Source of the DNA: Caldifarciminota bacterium
GTDB taxonomy: Bacteria > Hydrothermota > UBA3072 > B12-G15
DNA length: 12,353 nucleotides
Assembly (NCBI GenBank): GCA_021163525.1
Contig: JAGGTX010000244.1
Location: 1-12,353, forward strand
Direction of reading: 5' to 3'
Positions 6,846-12,353 of this stretch are shown in pieces; the stretch's first letter is position 1, and every line of letters starts with the position of its first letter. Made by a program: the position numbers and the translations under genes. The notes under the pieces are model-generated. The model ran no database searches. It had not been told where the DNA came from and saw only the letters and a program-made list of their open reading frames with translations.

Positions 6846-8679
6846 AAAGCAACTGGGTCTTATAGATATATTTTCCATTGCCGCAGGTGCAATGATAAGT
6901 TCAGGGCTTTTTGTTCTCCCTGGCATTGTTTTCAGTGATGTTGGCCCGGCAATTATAATATCATACGCACTTGCAGGAGTTTTCATGATTCCAACACTCC
7001 TCACAAAGGCAGAACTTTCAACAGCAATGCCAAAGGCAGGCGGTACCTATTTTTTCGTTATAAAGTCAATGGGACCTATCGGTGGCATGATTGGTGGGTT
7101 GTCCAGCTGGTTGAGTATTGCGTTGAAAAGCGCCTTTGCATTGATTGGAATGGGTGCAATTGTAAAATTGTTCAATCCAGGGCTTGATTACAACACTATT
7201 AAACTCATTGCTGCTGGTTTAACAGTGGTATTCACCCTTATCAATATAATCTCCATAAAGGGAGCAATCAGGCTACAGGTGATTCTCGTGGTGTCACTCT
7301 TAATAATACTCGGTCTTTATTCAATACTGGGTATAAGATACTCCCACCATGCCTATTATACACCCTTCTTTTATTCCGGTTGGAGAGACATATTTGGTGC
7401 TGCTGGTATGATTTTTATCTCTTATGGAGGGCTTACAAAAGTTGCAAGTATAGCAGAGGAGGTGAAGAATCCAGGTGTGATAATACCCAGAGGAATGTTT
7501 CTTGCCTTTGGTGTTGTCAGTCTTCTATATGTGATTTCAGTTGGTCTCACAATAGGGCTTATAAACCCTGAACAGTTGAAACAGAGTTTAACACCCCTAT
7601 CACTTGGAGCAAAGAATGTTCTTGGTATTCCAGGTGAGGTTGTGATGACCCTTGCTGCACTTGCTGCATTTATAACAACTGCAAATGCGGGTATTCTCTC
7701 AGCATCAAGGGTTCCATTTGCAATGGCAAGGGACAACCTCCTTCCTGTTTTCTTTTCAAACCTTACAAGGAGGAAGATACCCGCTGTATCAATCTCAATA
7801 ACAGGATTGTTCATGCTTATTTGCATTCTATTCCTTGATATAAAATCCCTTGTTAAGGTGGCTTCAACAATGCAGATTATCCTGTTTATTATGGTGAATA
7901 TTTCAATAATCATATTCAGACAGAGCAAACTCTCATATTACAAACCTGTTTTTAAGTCAATCCTTTATCCCTATATCCAGATAGCAGGTATTATAGTTTA
8001 TGGTTTTCTGATTTTTGAAATGGGCAAAATACCCGTGCTTTTTACATGCGGATTTTTTGTATTTGCTGTTGTCTGGTATTTTATATATGCCAGGCATAGG
8101 GCAAGGGGACTCTCTGTTTTTTCCTATCTTTTGAAGAAACTTGAAGCAAAGGAAATTGCGGGAAAGGATATAGAAAAGGAACTTATGGAGATAATCAAGG
8201 AGAGGGAGGAGATAATTGAAGACAGGTTTGATAGAGAGATTAAAAAGGCAGAGATTCTTGACTTGGAAGGGCCTATGGGAATAGAGGAGTTTTTCAGGAT
8301 AGTTTCCAGGAAGATTTCCGAGCGAACAGGGATTGATGAGAAGAAGGTTCTTCAGCTTTTGATGGAGAGGGAAAAGGTTTCCTCAACAGTTATTAAAACC
8401 GGACTTGCGATACCGCACATAATACTTCCTGGTGAAAAGAGTTTTGCCATAATCCCGGTAAGGTGCAGGAATGGAATCCTGTATCCAGGGGAGGAAGACC
8501 CTGTTTATATTGCATTTGTTCTTGCTGGGAGTGTTGATGAAAGAAAAATGCATCTGAAATCACTAATGGCAATTGCTCAGATAATGCAGACAGGTGATTT
8601 TGTGAAGAGATGGATAGAAGCAGAAACAGTTGAAGAGCTGAGGAGCCTTTTACTGTTTTCAAGGAGGGATAGAGGATGA
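6835..8679 (+). CDS. APC-superfamily amino-acid/cation permease fused to a C-terminal PTS EIIA type-2 (PtsN-like) domain
   Basis: This is a 614-residue fusion. Residues about 8-416 form an APC permease with roughly 11-12 hydrophobic segments; the first carries the substrate-binding unwound-helix pattern SIAAGAMISSGLFVLPG. AEEVKNPGVIIPRG and SASRVPFAMARDNLLP are classic APC loops. A charged helical linker follows at about 430-475. Residues about 480-610 resemble IIA-Ntr/EIIA-Fru: LLMEREKVSSTVIKTGLAIPH contains the phospho-acceptor His528, and KMHLKSL contains the second conserved active-site His573. The EIIA domain therefore looks phosphorylatable, yet no EI or HPr gene is visible. The start is a GTG at 6835, 11 bases after AAGGAGGG and overlapping the mscS end by 11 nt; the stop overlaps the next gene by 4 nt. 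Substrate unknown: an amino acid, or possibly K+ as in KUP-like APC members. The domain could regulate transport allosterically. Confidence 0.88.
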   Translation: MALKKQLGLIDIFSIAAGAMISSGLFVLPGIVFSDVGPAIIISYALAGVFMIPTLLTKAELSTAMPKAGGTYFFVIKSMGPIGGMIGGLSSWLSIALKSAFALIGMGAIVKLFNPGLDYNTIKLIAAGLTVVFTLINIISIKGAIRLQVILVVSLLIILGLYSILGIRYSHHAYYTPFFYSGWRDIFGAAGMIFISYGGLTKVASIAEEVKNPGVIIPRGMFLAFGVVSLLYVISVGLTIGLINPEQLKQSLTPLSLGAKNVLGIPGEVVMTLAALAAFITTANAGILSASRVPFAMARDNLLPVFFSNLTRRKIPAVSISITGLFMLICILFLDIKSLVKVASTMQIILFIMVNISIIIFRQSKLSYYKPVFKSILYPYIQIAGIIVYGFLIFEMGKIPVLFTCGFFVFAVVWYFIYARHRARGLSVFSYLLKKLEAKEIAGKDIEKELMEIIKEREEIIEDRFDREIKKAEILDLEGPMGIEEFFRIVSRKISERTGIDEKKVLQLLMEREKVSSTVIKTGLAIPHIILPGEKSFAIIPVRCRNGILYPGEEDPVYIAFVLAGSVDERKMHLKSLMAIAQIMQTGDFVKRWIEAETVEELRSLLLFSRRDRG

Positions 8680-9305
8680 GGAATATAAAATGGATACTTT
8701 TCCTTTTACTGCTGATACTTATTGTTGTTCTTCTGATTGTTTACAGGGGAACCATTGTTGCGATTATCAAGCCAGAGAAGATACAGAGAACAACCATCAC
8801 TGTGTTAAAGAATGAGAAAATGGCATTCCTTGTTACAAACAGGCTTGTAACCCAGGTGGTGGTGGAAGAAAAGAAGGTGCTTCCAGGTATTGGGACAAGG
8901 AGTGGTTACCTGATTGGAACCGTGAAGGTTTATTATGGCATTGACCTTTCAAGGTTGACACCAGAATCCATTGAAGTGAAACCACAGAAGGTCATTGTAC
9001 ACCTGCCCTTCCCCACGGTTCTGGATTATTCTGTTGACCTTTCATCCCTGCGATTTTTCACAAGGGAGACGGGAATGATGAAGGTTGCCTCTATGTTCAT
9101 GAAGAACGAAGATTTGAGGAAGGAACTTGAAGAGAGATTTTATAAAGAGGCTATATTCTTTTTTAAAACAAATGGGCTGCTTCCGGATATTGAAACCATC
9201 CAATCACGGCTGGAGAATTTTGAGTATCCTATTAGAAAATTAATCCATCTGAATGTTGAGTTTAAAATAAAAGGAGCAAACCTTAAACTTGACAGTAAAC
9301 ACTAA
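8676..9305 (+). CDS. Membrane-anchored DUF4230-like protein
   Basis: This 209-residue protein is of unknown function. It begins with a basic MRNIK and a single strongly hydrophobic helix at about residues 6-24, which should act as a signal anchor with the remainder outside the cytoplasmic membrane. The body matches the DUF4230 pattern as I know it: an early strand-rich segment with LVTQVVVEEKKV, then GTVKVYYGIDLSRL, then VIVHLPFPTVLDYSVDLSSL, followed by an amphipathic helical region and a final beta-like LNVEFKIKGANLKL. The family is widespread and uncharacterised. The ATG overlaps the permease stop by four bases (ATGA), so it is probably made together with the channel and permease and may work with them at the membrane. 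Its last codons contain the -35 element of the next gene's promoter. The DUF assignment is from memory of the pattern, without a profile search. Confidence 0.75.
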   Translation: MRNIKWILFLLLLILIVVLLIVYRGTIVAIIKPEKIQRTTITVLKNEKMAFLVTNRLVTQVVVEEKKVLPGIGTRSGYLIGTVKVYYGIDLSRLTPESIEVKPQKVIVHLPFPTVLDYSVDLSSLRFFTRETGMMKVASMFMKNEDLRKELEERFYKEAIFFFKTNGLLPDIETIQSRLENFEYPIRKLIHLNVEFKIKGANLKLDSKH

Positions 9306-9324
9306 GATTTTATTATATACCTGA
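9289..9324 (+). promoter_or_regulatory. Internal sigma70-like promoter for the kinase operon, predicted leaderless
   Basis: A perfect TTGACA (9289-9294), inside the end of the preceding gene, is followed after 16 bp by TATTAT (9311-9316). The expected start point is about 9323-9324, which is the kinase ATG at 9324. No Shine-Dalgarno is present in the 18-bp gap or just before it. This would separate the kinase-receiver-glgC-galT unit from the channel/permease unit and mirrors the mscS promoter arrangement. Confidence 0.62.
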
Positions 9325-10646
9325 TGGATATAGAATTTGAGAAACTCTGGAGGATCTCAGGGGAACTTCACCTTTCTCTTGCACCTGAAGAGGCATTATG
9401 TAAAATCCTGACAGCCCTTACTGCTGGTGAAGGGCTTGCCTTTAACAGGGCCTTTCTGTATGAGAATAAAGGGGGTGTCCTCTCTCTCCGAATGAAGATT
9501 GGTGCTGAGACAGAGGAAGAGGCATACAGGGTCTGGGAGGAGATTTCAAAAAGACCACATGGACTTGAGGACCTGTTGAAGAGTTGTGAAGAGAAAACCT
9601 TTGACCTTGAACCATCCAGAGTTGTTGAAATTTCAATGGATAATGTGCCTGATGGTTTCTTTGATGATGGACCTGTTAAGATAGAGAAACCCGAAGAGTT
9701 ACCGGATGCGTTCAAAAGTGTGATAGATTATCTCCCTGCTGCCATAGTCCCTTTAAGGGGTGAAAACCATCCACTTGGTGTTATCATAGTTGACAACAAG
9801 TTCAACCGGGATCCGATAACGGAGACTGATATAAGAACCCTTGAACTATATGCAGCACTTGCATCAAATGTTATAGAGAGGACAATCCTGTTTGAGAAAC
9901 TCCAGAAGAAACAGGATGAACTTGAAAAGGCATACAGTGAATTGCAGGAGTATCATAACAGGGTTTTGAAACTTGAAAAGTTTTCTGCTCTGGGTGAAAT
10001 TGCTTCCACATTCATACACGAATTGAGAACTCCTATAACAATAGTGGGGGGATATTCTGAACTTTTATACAGGTCAAAGGATTTACCACCTGTTCTTTTG
10101 CCAAAGGTTGAGACAATTCTGAGAACTGCCAGGAGAATGGAGGCGATAATTAAGAATCTCTCTGAGTATATAAAGAGCCCTGAGCCCGACATCAGGAAAT
10201 TGAAGGTAAAAGAGTTTCTTGAATATCTATACTCCCTCCTTGACATAGAGATAAGGAGAAAAAATATTGAACTCAAACTTCATATTGAAGATGATATTGA
10301 GTTTTACGGTGACCCTTCACTCCTTGAACATGCATTCCTCAACATCTTAAGGAATAGCATTGAGGCATTAAAGGATGGTGGAATAATTCAGGTAGAATGC
10401 AGGATGGAGAATGGGAATGTGTTGTTTATGTTTAAGGACAATGGTCCAGGAATACCTCCAGAGATGTTGAAGAATCTCTTTATCCCGTTCCACACAACGA
10501 AGATGCAGGGTCTTGGATTGGGGCTCGCAATTACAAAAAAAATCATACTGTTACATAATGGAAGAATAGAAGTTGAATCAGAGCAGGGGAAGGGCACAAC
10601 TGTTAGCGTGTATCTTCCCCAGAGAGGAGGTGATAAGAATGGATAA
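9324..10646 (+). CDS. GAF-domain sensor histidine kinase
   Basis: This is a soluble-looking two-component sensor kinase of 440 residues with no membrane helix. Residues about 5-190 form a GAF-like sensor, recognisable by AFNRAFLYENKGGVLSLRM and by PLGVIIVDNKFNRDPITETDI ahead of LYAALASNVIERT. An acidic insert-like stretch lies at about 88-130. A coiled coil at about 190-220 (LQKKQDELEKAYSELQEYH) leads to the HisKA H-box FIHELRTPIT with phospho-acceptor His232. The HATPase_c domain shows the N box (LNILRNSIEAL), G1 (DNGPGIP), F box (LFIPFHTTK) and G2 (GLGLGLAIT). All catalytic boxes are intact. The ATG at 9324 has no Shine-Dalgarno but sits at the predicted transcription start. It overlaps the receiver gene by 8 nt, so the receiver is its likely partner. 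The GAF ligand is unknown; a cytosolic metabolite is plausible given the glgC-galT neighbours. Confidence 0.92.
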   Translation: MDIEFEKLWRISGELHLSLAPEEALCKILTALTAGEGLAFNRAFLYENKGGVLSLRMKIGAETEEEAYRVWEEISKRPHGLEDLLKSCEEKTFDLEPSRVVEISMDNVPDGFFDDGPVKIEKPEELPDAFKSVIDYLPAAIVPLRGENHPLGVIIVDNKFNRDPITETDIRTLELYAALASNVIERTILFEKLQKKQDELEKAYSELQEYHNRVLKLEKFSALGEIASTFIHELRTPITIVGGYSELLYRSKDLPPVLLPKVETILRTARRMEAIIKNLSEYIKSPEPDIRKLKVKEFLEYLYSLLDIEIRRKNIELKLHIEDDIEFYGDPSLLEHAFLNILRNSIEALKDGGIIQVECRMENGNVLFMFKDNGPGIPPEMLKNLFIPFHTTKMQGLGLGLAITKKIILLHNGRIEVESEQGKGTTVSVYLPQRGGDKNG

Positions 10647-10995
10647 GAGGATTTTGGTTGTTGAGGACGAGGAAGACATCCTCAATCTTTATATTGATGT
10701 TCTCCGTGATGCAGGTTTTGATGTTGATGGTGCCGAGAACGGGAAGGAGGCACTGGAGAAGTTTGGAAAGAAAGAATACGACCTTGTGATACTGGATATC
10801 AGGATGCCGGTTATGGATGGTATAGAGACGCTTGCAAGGCTCCTTGAGAAGAAGAAGGATGTGAAGGTTATAATCAATACAGCGTATGGCTCATACAAGG
10901 ACAATTTTCTCACCTGGGGTGCAGATGCATACCTGATCAAGTCCTCTTCCATGGAAGAACTTGTTAACAAGGTAAAGGAACTTCTCAATGTATAG
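10639..10995 (+). CDS. Stand-alone response-regulator receiver (CheY/Spo0F-like)
   Basis: This is a single-domain receiver of 118 residues with no output domain. All signature residues are present: acidic Glu9/Asp10 (VVEDEED), the phospho-acceptor Asp53 in VILDIRMPVMDG, Thr81 in INTAYGS, aromatic Tyr98 and Lys101 in AYLIKSS. The ATG at 10639 is chosen because GAGGAGG lies eight bases upstream; an in-frame TTG at 10573 would add 22 residues that are not part of the fold. It overlaps the kinase stop by 8 nt and the glgC start by 8 nt, so it is tied translationally to both. Without an output domain it must act through protein contact, either in a phosphorelay or by touching a target enzyme. Nothing here shows which. 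Confidence 0.95.
   Translation: MDKRILVVEDEEDILNLYIDVLRDAGFDVDGAENGKEALEKFGKKEYDLVILDIRMPVMDGIETLARLLEKKKDVKVIINTAYGSYKDNFLTWGADAYLIKSSSMEELVNKVKELLNV
10945..10971. repeat. Two abutting perfect palindromes (14 bp and 12 bp) just upstream of glgC
   Basis: TCTTCCATGGAAGA (10945-10958) and CTTGTTAACAAG (10960-10971) are each perfect zero-spacer palindromes, separated by a single base. They lie in the last codons of the receiver gene and end 16 bp before the glgC ATG. Perfect palindromes of this size are expected singly about once to three times in 12 kb by chance; two side by side are less likely. A tandem operator for glgC-galT is possible, but codon constraint or coincidence is not excluded. 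Confidence 0.4.
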
Positions 10996-12172
10996 TTTTG
11001 CAAAATCCGTTATGGTATTTATTCTGGCAGGTGGAAAGGGAACAAGACTGTATCCCCTGACAAAGTTCAGGGTAAAACCAGCAGTTCCCTTTCTGGGTGT
11101 TTATAGAATCATTGATTTTGTCCTTTCAAACGCAGTGAATTCTGGATTGAGGAAGATAGTCCTTTTGACCCAATATCTATCCCTTTCCCTTGACAGACAC
11201 ATAAGGATTGCATGGGACCTGTTCAAGTATGATGTTGATGGGTATATATACTCTTTACCAGCCCAGCACAGGTATGGAGAGAAATGGTATGAAGGGACAG
11301 CAGATGCAGTTTACCAGAATATCTATACACTCCAGCTTGAGAGGCCTGAATATCTTTTGATCCTTTCAGGGGATCACATCTATAAGATGGATTACAAAGA
11401 TTTGTTTGAATTCCATAAAAAATCAAAATCAGATTTTACACTTGTTGCCCTGCTTTATCCAGCCAGAATGTCAAGCAGGTTTGGGGTGCTTAAGGTGAAC
11501 AAAAGGGGAAGGGTGCTTTCTTTTCACGAAAAACCTGGAAAGCCACCGGAGTTTCCAGGTAAACCCGGGTATTCACTTGTTAATGCGGGTATCTATCTTG
11601 CAAAAACAGAGGTTATTGTCCAGGCATTGATTGAGGACCACAGGAATGCATACAGTTCCCATGACTTCGGGAAGGATGTTATACCCATGTTGATTTCACA
11701 TGGTAAAAAGGTTTGTGCCTATGTTTTTGATGGCTACTGGAGGGACATTGGTACACTTGACTCCTATTATCAAACAAACATGGATTTTTTGAGCAGTAAT
11801 CCTCCGATTGACCTCTACGATGGTGAATTTCCTATAAGGACATACCACCCTTCCCTTCCACCAGCATACATATCAAGAAATTCAATGGTTGAGAATTCCT
11901 TTATATCCAACGGGTGCAGGATAGAGGGAGCAAAGGTAAAAAACAGTATAATTTCACCAGGGGTTATTGTGAAAAAAGGGGCAATTATAGAGGATAGCAT
12001 AGTCTTTAACGATGTATTGATCGGTGATTCTGTTTATATAAAGGGTTGTATTATTGATAAGAACAACAGAATTGAAGACAAGAACTTTATGGAGAACTTT
12101 AAAAGATATGGTGTGGAGATTACACAGGAAGGTGTTATTGTAATGCCAAAAGAATGGAGGAGAGATGCCTGA
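10988..12172 (+). CDS. glgC: Glucose-1-phosphate adenylyltransferase (ADP-glucose pyrophosphorylase)
   Basis: The enzyme makes ADP-glucose and pyrophosphate from glucose-1-phosphate and ATP, the committed step of bacterial glycogen synthesis, in the cytosol. It has 394 residues. The N-terminal nucleotidyltransferase domain has FILAGGKGTRLYPLT (11-25), the GlgC-type RVKPAVPFLGVYRIIDFVLSN (28-48), YEGTADAVYQNI (101-112), SGDHIYKMDY (127-136), SFHEKP and YWRDIGTLDSYY. The C-terminal 100 residues form a left-handed beta-helix of hexapeptide repeats (MVENSFISNGCRIEGAKVKNS and following). The ATG at 10988 is preferred over the Met at codon 9 because AAAGGA sits eight bases before it. It overlaps both neighbours by 8 nt. 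Close relatives with another nucleotide preference exist, but RIIDFVLSN and WRDIGT favour the ADP-glucose enzyme. Confidence 0.93.
   Translation: MYSFAKSVMVFILAGGKGTRLYPLTKFRVKPAVPFLGVYRIIDFVLSNAVNSGLRKIVLLTQYLSLSLDRHIRIAWDLFKYDVDGYIYSLPAQHRYGEKWYEGTADAVYQNIYTLQLERPEYLLILSGDHIYKMDYKDLFEFHKKSKSDFTLVALLYPARMSSRFGVLKVNKRGRVLSFHEKPGKPPEFPGKPGYSLVNAGIYLAKTEVIVQALIEDHRNAYSSHDFGKDVIPMLISHGKKVCAYVFDGYWRDIGTLDSYYQTNMDFLSSNPPIDLYDGEFPIRTYHPSLPPAYISRNSMVENSFISNGCRIEGAKVKNSIISPGVIVKKGAIIEDSIVFNDVLIGDSVYIKGCIIDKNNRIEDKNFMENFKRYGVEITQEGVIVMPKEWRRDA
11533..11560 (+). repeat. Perfect 9-bp stem, 10-nt loop inverted repeat inside glgC
   Basis: ACCTGGAAA (11533-11541) pairs exactly with TTTCCAGGT (11552-11560) around the loop GCCACCGGAG. 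It encodes the Pro/Gly-rich stretch KPGKPPEFPGKPG. No T-run follows, so it is not a terminator. It may simply reflect the pseudo-repeated PGKP peptide. Confidence 0.4.
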
Positions 12173-12353
12173 ATTAAGAAAAGACCCTGTTATTGGTAGA
12201 TGGGTGATTATTGCCACTGAAAGGGCAAAAAGACCGGATGACTTTGCCGGAGAAAGGGGACTGAGGATAAGTAAGGGATTTTGTCCCTTCTGTGTGGGGA
12301 ACGAGGGTAAAACACCACCGGAGGTCTATTCTGTTAGAGAGAGTGGAGAGCCC
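12165..12353 (+). CDS. galT: Galactose-1-phosphate uridylyltransferase family, N-terminal part (3' truncated by window)
   Basis: The first 63 residues of a GalT-family enzyme are present; these enzymes swap nucleotidyl groups between sugar-1-phosphates via a histidine intermediate. The opening is diagnostic: PELRKDPVIGRWVIIATERA, then RPDDF, then CPFCVGNE (40-47) with the two zinc cysteines, then TPPEVY. The catalytic HPH motif lies beyond the window. The ATG at 12165 follows GGAGGAG closely and overlaps the glgC stop by 8 nt. Classical GalT acts in the Leloir pathway. GalT-like proteins that act as ADP-glucose phosphorylases are also known (the Arabidopsis homologue), and the coupling to glgC makes that alternative worth noting. 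The start of the protein cannot tell them apart. Confidence 0.93.
   Translation, partial: MPELRKDPVIGRWVIIATERAKRPDDFAGERGLRISKGFCPFCVGNEGKTPPEVYSVRESGEP

Noticed and set aside
7422..7928. 168-codon minus-strand frame inside the permease
   Set aside because: It is antisense to membrane helices of a clearly coding permease and shows no domain.
10573..10638. N-terminal extension of the receiver from a TTG start
   Set aside because: The extra 22 residues overlap the conserved kinase end, are unlike receiver proteins, and a strong GAGGAGG precedes the ATG at 10639.
1..12353. CRISPR array, tRNA, rRNA, insertion sequence or phage genes
   Set aside because: No spaced direct repeats, clover-leaf sequence, transposase or integrase motif was seen on either strand; nearly all bases are accounted for by metabolic, membrane and signalling genes.

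Overview
The window is gene-dense bacterial chromosome. Gaps between genes are tiny or negative, and only one intergenic region reaches 100 bp (about 5801-5909). The presence of NAD-dependent DNA ligase (ligA) marks it as bacterial. The DNA is fairly AT-rich, arginine is written mostly as AGA/AGG, ATA isoleucine is common, and the cytosolic proteins are rich in Lys and Glu; this pattern is frequent in thermophiles. A secreted lamin-tail protein with a FlgD-like/CHU_C-like C-terminal domain suggests an uncultured lineage near the FCB group or the WOR-3/Hydrothermae-type candidate phyla. That placement is a weak inference from style, not a match to a known genome.

Layout. (1) Positions 2-4659, plus strand: the 3' end of ligA, a secreted two-LTD-domain protein, and a tldD-tldE peptidase pair, packed as one probable operon. 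(2) Positions 4691-5800, minus strand: a lone wecB-type UDP-GlcNAc 2-epimerase, convergent with tldE. (3) Positions 5801-5909: a divergent promoter region with a good sigma70-like promoter on each strand. (4) Positions 5910-9305, plus strand: an MscS-family channel, an APC-superfamily permease fused to a PtsN-like PTS EIIA domain, and a membrane-anchored DUF4230-like protein, overlapping by 11 and 4 nt. (5) Positions 9324-12353, plus strand: a GAF-containing histidine kinase, a stand-alone receiver protein, glgC (ADP-glucose pyrophosphorylase) and the start of galT. Each successive junction here overlaps by exactly 8 nt.

How they may work together. Region 4 looks like a membrane solute/turgor module in which a phosphorylatable EIIA domain could gate amino-acid or cation uptake. 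Region 5 couples a two-component sensor with no DNA-binding output to sugar-nucleotide and glycogen metabolism. The two plus-strand transcription units at 5910 and 9324 each have a consensus-like promoter whose expected start point falls on the ATG, suggesting leaderless mRNAs. By contrast, wecB has a very short leader made up almost entirely of a Shine-Dalgarno sequence. No RNA genes, CRISPR arrays, insertion sequences or phage genes were seen. No wholly new system is proven; the most unusual items are the permease-EIIA fusion operon, the leaderless-type promoters, and two abutting perfect palindromes just upstream of glgC.
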